A stretch of DNA of 64,000 bases from JABDJL01 sp963664065 (GCA_963664065.1 OY760942.1:1984001-2048000), one strand, 5' to 3'; shown: positions 27,085 through 34,144, counted from the first letter of the stretch. Notes: generated from the letters alone by a model not told the origin. Translations and numbers: made by a program.

Positions 27085-28236
27085 TAACTAGAGCTTTCTG
27101 GCAGGATAGCCACCAGGAGGCCAAGATGAAACGAAGTCGATTTACCGAAACCCCGATCATTTCGATCCTCAAAGAAGCCGATGCCGGCGCCAAAGTAAAA
27201 GATATTTGTCGGCGTCACGGCATCAGCGATGCGACCTACTACAACTGGAAATCCAGGTACGGTGGTATGTCTGCCTCCGATCTGAAGCGCATGAAGGAAA
27301 TGGAACGGGACCTGGGCCAGTACAAGCGCATGTATGTAGAACTGGCGCCCGAAAACTTTGCCTTGAAGGACGTCATTGAGCGAAAGCTCTGAGGCCATCG
27401 GAGAAGCGCGAGATCGCGAGTTATCTGGTGGCCAAACACCAACTTCCAGTAAAGCGGGCGGTGGCAGCGGTGAAGCTGTCACGAACGGCTTACTACCGAA
27501 AGTTGAAAGGAAGACGAGTCCTGAATGATCGGCCGGTCATTGATGCACTGAACAAACCGGTCGAGGCCAACACTCGTTGGGGCTTCTGGATGTGTTTTGA
27601 TCGTCTGCGCCTGGATGGTCATGCCTGGAACCACAAGCGGGTATGGCGCGTGTACTGCGAGATGAAGCTGAATCTGCCACGACGGAAGAAGAAACGCCTG
27701 CCACAGCGAGAACGACAGAGCATGGAAGTAATCCCACTGCCCAACCAGGTGTGGTCGATGGATTTTATGAGCGATGCGTTATATCGGGGTCGGCGCTTCA
27801 GGACGCTGAACATCCTGGATGAAGGGGTCAGGGAGTTACTGGCCATCGTGATCGATACCTCGATTCCTTCCGGGCGTGTCATCCGCACTCTGGAGCAGCT
27901 GGTTGAGCTGCGCGGCAAGCCAACGGCGATCCGGGTGGACAACGCTCCCGAGTTCTGTGCCCAGGCGTTTATCGACTGGTGCAAGGAACACGGCATTGAG
28001 ATCCGTTACATCCAGCCTGGCAAGCCCAACCAGAATGCGTGTATTGAACGATTTAACAAAAGCTATCGAGAAGAAGTGCTCAGTGCGCACTTGTTTTCGA
28101 CTCTGGAACAGGTGCGAGAAATCACCGAAAAATGGATGAAAATCTATAATGAATACCGACCGCACAGGGCATTGGGGCGCATACCGCCAGCGATGTATGT
28201 GCGCAATTTAATGCTGGAAAACTCTAGTTTAGAACT
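27085..28236 (+). mobile_element. IS3-family insertion sequence, intact
   Basis: About 1.15 kb with two overlapping-frame transposase genes. The ends carry imperfect inverted repeats sharing AACTAGAG-C/T-TTT-C. GTAA occurs at both outer edges (27081-27084 and 28237-28240) and may be the target duplication. The boundaries are uncertain by a few bases because the OrfB stop codon overlaps the right edge. The OrfB signature places it near the IS407-like branch. It splits the SGTG-repeat protein gene. Confidence 0.82.
27126..27392 (+). CDS. IS3-family transposase OrfA
   Basis: 88 residues, start ATG at 27126 with a GGAGG sequence just upstream. It is an HTH_8-type helix-turn-helix (VKDICRRHGISDATYYNWKSRYGG) followed by a leucine-zipper-like helix (KRMKEMERDLGQYKRMYVELA). 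Near its end a CGAAAG stretch could support the usual -1 frameshift into OrfB: the OrfB frame is open from at least 27380. Confidence 0.9.
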   Translation: MKRSRFTETPIISILKEADAGAKVKDICRRHGISDATYYNWKSRYGGMSASDLKRMKEMERDLGQYKRMYVELAPENFALKDVIERKL

Positions 28237-28240
28237 GTAA
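27428..28240 (+). CDS. IS3-family transposase OrfB (DDE integrase)
   Basis: 270 residues from the GTG at 27428, but normally made as an OrfAB fusion. An HTH_21 region is followed by the rve catalytic core: first Asp in WSMDFMSDAL, second Asp in IRVDNAPEF, Glu in NACIERFNKSYREEVL. PGKPNQNACIERFN is characteristic of the IS407-like subgroup. All catalytic residues are intact, so the element may still be active. Confidence 0.9.
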   Translation: MAKHQLPVKRAVAAVKLSRTAYYRKLKGRRVLNDRPVIDALNKPVEANTRWGFWMCFDRLRLDGHAWNHKRVWRVYCEMKLNLPRRKKKRLPQRERQSMEVIPLPNQVWSMDFMSDALYRGRRFRTLNILDEGVRELLAIVIDTSIPSGRVIRTLEQLVELRGKPTAIRVDNAPEFCAQAFIDWCKEHGIEIRYIQPGKPNQNACIERFNKSYREEVLSAHLFSTLEQVREITEKWMKIYNEYRPHRALGRIPPAMYVRNLMLENSSLEL

Positions 28241-28760
28241 CCCTTGTGGGGAAGCTTACGCCACTCCCCACAGTTAAAACCAGTGTTTCTCCACCACTAA
28301 ATGCATCGGATCCAGTTCCACTGCCGACTGTGTCTGAACCAGTTCCGCTGCCGACTGTGTCAACGCCCGTTCCACTTCCAACTGTTTCAATTCCGGTTCC
28401 GTTACCCACGGTCTCCTTACCTGTACCACTTCCTACGGTTTCCTTACCTGTGCCACTTCCTACGGTTTCTTGAGAGGAGATGGTGTTTCTTGCAAGTGAT
28501 ATTTCAGTAAGAACGACACTTGCGAAAGAACCATTCAATTCAGCCACTCCCGAAAAAACGCTGTTGTCAAATATCCAGGAGACTTTTAGGCTGTCTCCGT
28601 TAGCGGCTATTTGGAGCAAGCCTTCAGGTGCCACATCAGTAGGATTGGCAGACGCAGAAAAAGTTATTGCAGTAAGTGCACAACTCAAAAAAGCTCTTCG
28701 TAGCCCAGTGCCGGATTTTTCAATACCGGTTCCACTTTTTTCAATTAACCAACGAGTCAT
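28224..28760 (-). pseudogene. secreted SGTG-repeat protein, 5' part, cut by IS3
   Basis: 178 codons remain. The start at 28760 overlaps the DUF6502 stop (ATGA), so translation is coupled. Residues 1-22 repeat an EKSGTG unit twice ahead of a hydrophobic signal-like segment (AFLSCALTAITFSASA). A short domain follows (LLQIAANGDSLKVSWIFDN...), then about six to seven 8-residue repeats of the form E/D-TVGSGTG-x (24-bp DNA repeats, 28312-28473). The frame ends in IS3-edge sequence. A repeat motif on both sides of the presumed signal peptide is unusual. No known family recognised. Confidence 0.6.
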
Positions 28761-29620
28761 TTTATATCTCCTTCATTATCATCATAGTGATCGCCCCATT
28801 GGTACCAACCGATACCGACTGTGAGTTGACCAGGTTGCTTTTCCCCTTCTTCAAACTCTTCAAGAAGTTTGTCCCCTTCATAAATTTGCTTGTCCAATAA
28901 TTCTCGGGCTCTTTTCCGAAATTCCACGTAGTTCTTGGGATCAAGTCTGTAAGTCCATCTCCCTTGCTGAGGCACTCGAAGTTCAGGTTCACTTTGTATG
29001 TTATGAATCACAGCAGAAAGGACTCTTGATGACTCCAATAATCCTATTTCTAATGACTGTGCATAGTCTGATGAAATTGGGTTATATACTTTAGAAATTA
29101 ATTCGACCTGCTCAATATCTGCCCGAATGACCCTTACAACACCGCCTGATAAGAGTTTATCGAGGACTGTTTTGTTAGTAATATTCCGGCCGATAGAACG
29201 GAGAACTAAGCTTTGAAAAGTACGTCCACGCCCTTCTACTGGTAGAATGGCCGCCTTGCCAGTATCAGGGTCTTGGAAGAAAGGGTCACTATTCCACAAA
29301 CCGATCAAAGCGAGTTCAGGATTAATTATTACTGTAGCCTGTTCGGGATTTTGATCTGCTTGGAGTACTGAACTAACTACCCTTGTGTCCAGACCCGTTA
29401 TTAGTGCTAAAGCACTTTTCGTAGGCTTCGATCTACTTCTTTCTAACTTTTTCTTGCCTTCGTCAACGTAAATTGATCTCAACATGTCCACTAAAACCGG
29501 GAAAGAGACTGCCCCGACCAATAGACGAACAATTCTGCGGAGTAGAAAAGGAAGCATTTCAGTTATCGAGTTGGTGTCGACCTGAAGATCAATTTCCTTT
29601 TTGAGCGGATTGCCTGACAT
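28757..29620 (-). CDS. DUF6502 family protein
   Basis: 287 residues. The N-terminal half matches DUF6502: LPFLLRRIVRLLVGAVSFPVLVDMLRSIYVDEG, then RSKPTKSALALITGLDTRVVSSVL, a winged-helix-like arrangement. INPELALIGLWNSDPFFQDPDTGKAAILP and RTFQSLVLRSIGRNIT-like blocks follow, and the C-terminus is charged. The family is uncharacterised; the HTH-like part suggests nucleic-acid binding. It is directly upstream of, and coupled by ATGA to, the SGTG-repeat secreted protein, and lies just downstream of the minus-strand GGA-rich RNA, which shares its direction. Confidence 0.72.
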   Translation of the reverse strand: MSGNPLKKEIDLQVDTNSITEMLPFLLRRIVRLLVGAVSFPVLVDMLRSIYVDEGKKKLERSRSKPTKSALALITGLDTRVVSSVLQADQNPEQATVIINPELALIGLWNSDPFFQDPDTGKAAILPVEGRGRTFQSLVLRSIGRNITNKTVLDKLLSGGVVRVIRADIEQVELISKVYNPISSDYAQSLEIGLLESSRVLSAVIHNIQSEPELRVPQQGRWTYRLDPKNYVEFRKRARELLDKQIYEGDKLLEEFEEGEKQPGQLTVGIGWYQWGDHYDDNEGDIK

Positions 29621-29841
29621 GTCACTAATCCATCAAACTCCTTGTTTACTTTCTGTGAATTCCGTTTCCTGAATAAGACACGCAACACCCGCCACCTGGT
29701 AGCCAAAACACCAGAGCGAGTGCATCCCATTTAACAGGATAGCCAATTTTTCAACGACTTGTACGATTTAACTCAACGTAATCTCACAAAAAAATTCCTG
29801 TAATTTAGCCATTTACCTCCGAAAGGTTGCCGGATACAGTT

Positions 29842-30176
29842 AAAAACTGGTGCCCACAATCCTTGTGGGCACCAGCCGCAGTGCGAGAATGATGGGAATT
29901 CTCGCAAGTTTCCGAACAATCCCTGTTCGTAAAGCAGACGTCCTGGTCTGCCAAAAGACCTCCTTGTTTTTAACAGGGCAAGGCAATCCGGCCCAACCCG
30001 ATATTTCCTGTCTTGCACGAAATCCTAGCTTCAATGCATACGCGCCAATTCCTGGTCAATCTCCCGCCTCGAGCATCATTCATCCAGGGCAGGATCCGGT
30101 TATCAATGAACCAACCCAAAAGTCTCTACAACAAGCAAAGGGCAGGCTCCAAAACTAAACTTAGCAACATTAGCCA
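29842..30176 (-). ncRNA. CsrB/RsmZ-like CsrA-sequestering RNA (candidate)
   Basis: Read on the minus strand from about 30176, this stretch of about 335 bases holds some twelve GGA trinucleotides, many in hairpin loops. Examples: CGAACA-GGGAT-TGTTCG (29913-29929), GCAGAC-CAGGAC-GTCTGC (29934-29951), GGC-CGGATT-GCC (29982-29993) and CCA-GGAAT-TGG (30045-30055). It ends in a perfect 13-bp stem (29847-29875) whose 3-base loop is GGA, followed by TTTTT. ACAAGGATTGT and ACAGGGATTGT closely match the CsrA consensus (RUACARGGAUGU). This is the known architecture of CsrB/CsrC/RsmZ RNAs. No credible ORF competes. Identification is by structure, not by a covariance search. Confidence 0.75.
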
Positions 30177-30182
30177 AATAAG

Positions 30183-30211
30183 TCTATAGCCAATTATGTA
30201 TTTAGCCAAAA
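30183..30211 (-). promoter_or_regulatory. predicted promoter of the minus-strand RNA
   Basis: On the minus strand TTTTGG (30211-30206), a 17-base spacer and TATAGA (30188-30183) would start transcription near 30176. The -35 match is weak and overlaps a TAGCCAA unit, so an activator may be needed. Confidence 0.4.
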
Positions 30212-30241
30212 GCATATTTAGATATATTTGTATTTAGACAC

Positions 30242-30270
30242 TTGTGTATTTAGCCAAAGTTGGCTATAGT
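30242..30270 (+). promoter_or_regulatory. predicted promoter of the plus-strand RNA
   Basis: TTGTGT (30242-30247), a 17-base spacer and TATAGT (30265-30270). The spacer contains the palindromic repeat unit TAGCCAA-AG-TTGGCTA. Transcription would start near 30277. Confidence 0.5.
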
Positions 30271-30276
30271 ATAGAT

Positions 30277-30439
30277 AACAAGAGACGGGAAAGGCAAGGA
30301 CTGCCTGCTTCGAAAGCAGAAGGAACTGCAAGAACAAAGGAATTGTTTTCTCTTGTGAGGCAAGGAAGCTATTCGCGGGTGGCGACACGTCCGCAGGGCG
30401 GCTTGGGACAACAAGGAAGATGTCCCGGCCGTTTTTTTT
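30277..30439 (+). ncRNA. second GGA-hairpin RNA, RsmY/RsmZ-like (candidate)
   Basis: About 160 bases on the plus strand with six GGA motifs (30288, 30298, 30322, 30339, 30364, 30415). Hairpins: GGCA-AGGAC-TGCC (30293-30305), CTGC-TTCGAAA-GCAG (30305-30319), AACAA-AGGAA-TTGTT (30333-30347). The terminator stem is CGGC-TT-GGGACA with TGTCCC-G-GCCG, has AAGGAA in its loop, and is followed by eight T residues (30432-30439). GGA in the terminator loop and in several others is the RsmY/RsmZ pattern. It is transcribed divergently from the longer RNA. Small ORFs across it have no family resemblance. Confidence 0.7.
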
Positions 30440-30634
30440 ATGACTGTCGTAAATTATGAACTGATGGTGTTTGTTTACATAGTGCTGACATGCGCGATGC
30501 ATTTCGGCTCTATGGCAATGGGTCGATGCAACTTTTTACTGTTCCGGGTGAGGCAAGCTCAATAGCAGTTTTTCTGTCAATTCCACGATTGGTGCCTCCA
30601 ATCCCTGCCTGTTTAACTTTTAGCTAAAGGTCCA
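30440..30634. other. intergenic, between plus-strand RNA and asnS
   Basis: About 195 bases after the RNA terminator and before the asnS stop codon. I see no gene, hairpin or repeat that can be supported. Confidence 0.4.
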
Positions 30635-32035
30635 CTAAAAGTCTGCTCTTCCTGGAACCCGGGGATAGGGAGTCACATCACGTATATTGGACATGCCTGT
30701 GATATAACTCACGAGCCTTTCAAAGCCCAGTCCGAAACCGGCATGCGGCACAGTGCCATAACGCCGTAATTCCAGGTACCAGTCGTAAGATTCTTTATCC
30801 AGATCCATTTCCGTCATTCGCTGATCGAGTACATCAAGGCGCTCCTCTCTTTGCGAGCCGCCGATAATTTCGCCGATTCCCGGCGCCAGAACGTCCATCG
30901 CGGCCACGGTTTTTTCGCCCTCATTAAGGCGCATGTAAAACGCTTTGATTTCTACCGGGTAATTTTTAACCACCACGGGTAAATTAAAATGCTCTTCTGT
31001 CAGATAACGCTCGTGCTCAGTTTGAAGGTCCAAGCCCCACTTTGGTTTGAACTCAAAATCCTTCCCGGATCCATCAAGAATTTCGATGGCTTCGGCATAA
31101 TCAACCCTGATAAATGGCTTGTTGATCAGCTGCTCCAGCCTGTTTATTGCCTCCGGTTCGATAAATCGGGCAAAAAAAGCCATATCCTCGGCGCACTCAT
31201 CCAGTACTGCACGGAAAATATACTTGAGAAAATCTTCTGCAAGGTCGGCAAGATCATCGAGATCAGCGAAAGCGATCTCGGGCTCGACCATCCAGAATTC
31301 TGCAAGGTGCCTGGCTGTATTGGAGTTTTCTGCCCGAAAAGTCGGACCGAATGTGTAGACCTTTGACATGGCAAGACAATAGCCTTCCACATTTAACTGC
31401 CCTGAAACAGTGAGGAACGTCTCGCGACCGAAGAAGTCCTTGCTGAAATCAACCTCACCACTTTCAGAGCGGGGTGGGTTTGCTGAGTCCAGTGTACTGA
31501 CGCGAAACATATGCCCGGCACCTTCAGCATCAGAGGCTGTAATGATGGGTGTGCTTATCCAGTAATAACCATTTTCGTGAAAATAACGGTGAATTGCCTG
31601 GGCCGTTGCATGACGTATCCTTGTCATCGCTCCAAAGGTGTTGGTCCTCGGTCGCAGATGGCCTACATCCCGCAGAAATTCAAAACTGTGTTGTTTGGGT
31701 TGTATTGGATAAGTATCAGGATCGTCAACCCAACCGATTACTTCGACAGAGTCTGCCTGGACTTCAAAGGCTTGGCCATGTCCTTGTGATTCCACCAGCG
31801 TGCCGGAACAGATGACTGAACAGCCACTTGTCAGCCTCTGGACCTCTTTAGCATAATTGTCAAGTTCAGACGGAGCTACGACCTGGATAGTTTTGTGACA
31901 AGAGCCATCACTAATGGCAATGAAGGAGAATCCGGCTTTTGAGTCTCTACGGGTTCGAACCCAGCCCTTTATAGTGACCTTGGTTCCGACCGCAATTGAG
32001 CCTGATAAAGCAACTTTAATACTGGGAGCAGACAT
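30635..32035 (-). CDS. asnS: asparaginyl-tRNA synthetase
   Basis: 466 residues, full length class IIb synthetase charging tRNA-Asn. The N-terminal OB-fold anticodon domain (VTIKGWVRTRRDSKAGFSFIAISDGS) covers about residues 15-110. Motif 2 is FGPTFRAENSNTARHLAEFWMVEPE. Motif 3 is HAGFGLGFERLVSYITGMSNIRD near the C-terminus. The AENSNT segment distinguishes AsnRS from AspRS. It is monocistronic. Confidence 0.96.
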   Translation of the reverse strand: MSAPSIKVALSGSIAVGTKVTIKGWVRTRRDSKAGFSFIAISDGSCHKTIQVVAPSELDNYAKEVQRLTSGCSVICSGTLVESQGHGQAFEVQADSVEVIGWVDDPDTYPIQPKQHSFEFLRDVGHLRPRTNTFGAMTRIRHATAQAIHRYFHENGYYWISTPIITASDAEGAGHMFRVSTLDSANPPRSESGEVDFSKDFFGRETFLTVSGQLNVEGYCLAMSKVYTFGPTFRAENSNTARHLAEFWMVEPEIAFADLDDLADLAEDFLKYIFRAVLDECAEDMAFFARFIEPEAINRLEQLINKPFIRVDYAEAIEILDGSGKDFEFKPKWGLDLQTEHERYLTEEHFNLPVVVKNYPVEIKAFYMRLNEGEKTVAAMDVLAPGIGEIIGGSQREERLDVLDQRMTEMDLDKESYDWYLELRRYGTVPHAGFGLGFERLVSYITGMSNIRDVTPYPRVPGRADF

Positions 32036-32117
32036 AGGATACAGTTGATATAAAGGATAAAGGCCCCAAATAGTAATCCACCTAAGACAATGCGTCAGCT
32101 TTTAATTAACGAGTCCG

Positions 32118-32456
32118 ATGATCGAGGATAAAGTGTCTATAAAATTAACCGAATCGGCTGCACGTCGAGTGAATCATTTCCTGGCTCAGGAAGGGCTTCA
32201 AGCGCTTCGCCTGGGCGTTCGCCAAACCGGCTGTTCAGGCTGGGCATATACAGTGCAACTTGAAGATCACATTTCTGCCGATGACCTGGTGTTTGAAGAC
32301 CGGGGAATCAAGGTCGTGATTGATCCTGAAAGCCTACCTTACCTTGCAGGTTCCGAAATTGATTTTGTCGCAGATGGGCTGAACAGGACTTTTCAGTTTA
32401 ATAATCCAAACGCGACCGAGGAATGCGGCTGCGGTGAGAGTTTCACAATCACCTGA
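32118..32456 (+). CDS. IscA/ErpA-type iron-sulfur assembly protein
   Basis: 112 residues. A-type carrier domain: LTESAARRVNHFLA at the N-terminus, first Cys in RQTGCSGWAYTV, and the C-terminal pair in EECGCGESF, the three cluster ligands. Family proteins deliver Fe-S clusters to target enzymes. Which paralogue (IscA, ErpA or SufA) cannot be decided; no isc or suf genes adjoin it. It is divergent from asnS. Confidence 0.86.
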   Translation: MIEDKVSIKLTESAARRVNHFLAQEGLQALRLGVRQTGCSGWAYTVQLEDHISADDLVFEDRGIKVVIDPESLPYLAGSEIDFVADGLNRTFQFNNPNATEECGCGESFTIT

Positions 32457-32494
32457 AACCATTCAAGTCTTCAATACATTCATTGAATTACAGC

Positions 32495-32524
32495 TTGCCG
32501 TGCGGGAATAAGCACTGATATAAT
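32495..32524 (+). promoter_or_regulatory. promoter of the rpsF operon
   Basis: TTGCCG (32495-32500), an 18-base spacer and a perfect TATAAT (32519-32524), giving a leader of about 120 bases before rpsF. The leader has a TGTCC-CCC-GGACA hairpin and an ACCGGGCCGG segment just before the ribosome-binding site. Both could be part of an S6:S18 autoregulatory structure, but I could not fold it to the known motif. Confidence 0.6.
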
Positions 32525-32649
32525 CCGCCGGCTTTGTCCCCCGGACAGGGCAAATTACCTTGCTTCACCAGTACGAATCGCCAATGCGGTCAACCGGGAA
32601 GCTTTTACAGCCCAGACTTTACCGGGCCGGAAAACCGAGAGGAAAGACA

Positions 32650-33345
32650 ATGAGACATTATGAAATCTGTTTCCTGGTCCACCCGGATCAAAGCGAGCAG
32701 GTCCCGGCAATGCTTGAGCGTTACCGTGGCCTGATTGAAGGAAAGGGAGGCCACATCCATCGGTTGGAAGATTGGGGTCGCCGTCAACTGGCCTACCCGA
32801 TAGTCAAACTTCACAAAGCACATTACGTGTTGATGAATATTGAATGTGATGCGGAGACCCTCAAAGAACTGGAGGGTGTTTTCAAATTCAATGACGCCGT
32901 GTTGAGACACCTTACCATCCGCCGCCAGGAAGCTGTGACGGATCAGTCACATATGATGAAGGCCAAGGAAGAAAAAGATCGTTCCGGTCGTGGTCATGAC
33001 GATCGCAGGCGCCGGGAACGGGCTGAAAAGCCCGCTGCGGCTGCCACTCCTGAGCAGGCCGCAGTCAAGTCAGCACCGGTTAAGCCGGAGGATGAGGTTG
33101 AAGAAACCATGGAAACCTCGAATGAAGTCGAAGCGGCAGAAACTACCGCCGAGGCTGAAGTCGCTGCGACTGAAACGGTCGGAATTGAAACTGACGAATC
33201 TGAAAACATTGAAGTAGCTGAGCCCGCCGGTGCCAACGACGAAGAGGCATCCGGTGATGCTGCCGATGGAGCAGAGATGATGCCGGAAGCGGCTACCGAA
33301 TCCAGCGACGACAGTGCTGAAACGACACAACCTGGAGGTTCCTGA
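32650..33345 (+). CDS. rpsF: ribosomal protein bS6 with long acidic C-terminal extension
   Basis: 231 residues from the ATG at 32650 (AGAGGAAAG upstream; the longer frame from 32560 lies in the leader). Residues 1-100 are a normal bS6 (MRHYEICFLVHPDQSEQ, LEDWGRRQLAYPI, FNDAVLRHLTIRR). A basic linker (KDRSGRGHDDRRRRERAEK) and then about 110 residues dominated by Glu, Ala, Thr and Asp follow. E. coli S6 is about 131-135 residues, with a short acidic tail lengthened by RimK. Here a far longer acidic tail is gene-encoded. First gene of rpsF-rpsR-rplI. Confidence 0.93.
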   Translation: MRHYEICFLVHPDQSEQVPAMLERYRGLIEGKGGHIHRLEDWGRRQLAYPIVKLHKAHYVLMNIECDAETLKELEGVFKFNDAVLRHLTIRRQEAVTDQSHMMKAKEEKDRSGRGHDDRRRRERAEKPAAAATPEQAAVKSAPVKPEDEVEETMETSNEVEAAETTAEAEVAATETVGIETDESENIEVAEPAGANDEEASGDAADGAEMMPEAATESSDDSAETTQPGGS

Positions 33346-33347
33346 TC

Positions 33348-33572
33348 ATGGCTCGTCAATTCCGCCGAAGAAAATATTGCCGCTTCACAGCAGAAGGCGT
33401 ATCTGAAATAGATTACAAGGATACGAATCTCCTGAAAGAATATGTTGGAGAGTCCGGCAAAATCGTTCCAAGCCGAATCACCGGCACAAAAGCAAAGTAC
33501 CAGCGCCAGTTGGCTACCGCTGTAAAGCGAGCCCGGTTTCTGGCACTGTTGCCGTATACCGACAACCATTAA
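33348..33572 (+). CDS. rpsR: ribosomal protein bS18
   Basis: 74 residues. The pattern RRRKYCRFTAEGVSEIDYKDTNLLKEYVGESGKIVPSRITGTKAKYQRQLATAVKRARFLALLPYTD is that of bS18, which binds bS6 on the small-subunit platform. It starts two bases after the rpsF stop, with GGAGG upstream. Confidence 0.97.
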   Translation: MARQFRRRKYCRFTAEGVSEIDYKDTNLLKEYVGESGKIVPSRITGTKAKYQRQLATAVKRARFLALLPYTDNH

Positions 33573-33590
33573 TTGCCAGGGAGGATTCAG

Positions 33591-34037
33591 ATGGAACTCA
33601 TCTTGCTTGAAAAAGTACAAAACTTGGGTGATCTCGGTGAAAAGGTCAACGTCAAGCCCGGATTCGGCCGCAATTATCTGGTACCCCAGGGGAAGGCTGT
33701 TCCAGCAACTACTGAAAACATAGCACTGTTCGAAGCTTGCCGCGCAGAGTTAGAGGCCATAGCTGTTGAAAGGCTGGGTGGTGCTGAAACACGCCGCGAT
33801 GCCATGACGGGAGTGGAAATTGAGATCACGGCGAACGCGAGTGATGAAGGCAAGCTCTATGGTTCAATTGGACCACGTGAAATTGCGGATGCAGTTACCG
33901 CGCTCGGACATTCGCTGAATAAAAGTGAGGTAATTCTTGGTGAAGGACCAATTCGAAATACTGGCGAATTCGAGGTTCTCATCCAGATGCACGCAGATGT
34001 CGAAACCACAATTAAAGTAAGCGTATTACCCAAATAG
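33591..34037 (+). CDS. rplI: ribosomal protein bL9
   Basis: 148 residues from the ATG at 33591 (GGGAGGA upstream; an in-frame start at 33573 adds six non-homologous residues). The N-terminal RNA-binding domain MELILLEKVQNLGDLGEKVNVKPGFGRNYLVP, long connecting helix and C-terminal domain (KLYGSIGPREIADAV) are complete. Confidence 0.97.
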   Translation: MELILLEKVQNLGDLGEKVNVKPGFGRNYLVPQGKAVPATTENIALFEACRAELEAIAVERLGGAETRRDAMTGVEIEITANASDEGKLYGSIGPREIADAVTALGHSLNKSEVILGEGPIRNTGEFEVLIQMHADVETTIKVSVLPK

Positions 34038-34084
34038 TCAAACTGCCGCTTGCGGTAGGAATCACGAATCACTATGCTCTCATC

Positions 34085-34118
34085 TGCGGGTCGATTTTCA
34101 CGGCTCGCATTTTTTTTT
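34085..34118 (+). terminator. rho-independent terminator after rplI
   Basis: TGCGGGTCG pairs with CGGCTCGCA (9 bp, two G-U pairs, 7-base loop) and is followed by nine T residues. It separates the ribosomal operon from dnaB, which starts 27 bases later. Confidence 0.75.
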
Positions 34119-34144
34119 GCCAATTTTCTGAAGATTAAGCCCAA

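Larger units (their letters stand above)
30171..30282. repeat. tandem 16-bp repeat array between two divergent sRNAs
   Basis: Six contiguous 16-base units start at 30171, 30187, 30203, 30219, 30235 and 30251, with a weaker seventh at 30267. Every unit begins TAG. Four begin TAGCCAA, and four end in TATT, giving a consensus TAGCCAAAnnnnTATT. The sixth unit is itself a palindrome (TAGCCAA-AG-TTGGCTA). The array covers both predicted promoters. I read it as an operator array for a regulator of both RNAs; the usual GacA box (TGTAAG...CTTACA) is not present. Confidence 0.65.

Noticed and set aside
28312..28473. Regular 24-bp repeats considered as a CRISPR array
   Set aside because: There are no unique spacers; the repeats are contiguous and encode an in-frame octapeptide repeat.
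29850..30158. 102-codon plus-strand ORF and overlapping minus-strand ORFs in the 29.6-30.6 kb gap
   Set aside because: They have no ribosome-binding site or family resemblance and lie over the hairpin-rich RNA; hairpin spacing explains the absence of stops better than coding.
30171..30282. 16-bp iterons considered as a plasmid origin
   Set aside because: No rep gene nearby and housekeeping genes follow on one side; the position over two divergent promoters fits an operator array better.
30244..30459. 71-codon ORF across the plus-strand RNA
   Set aside because: It covers the promoter, the GGA hairpins and the terminator, with no coding signature.
32994..33620. 208-codon minus-strand ORF opposite rpsF
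   Set aside because: It is a shadow of the repetitive acidic-tail codons of rpsF and shows no family resemblance.
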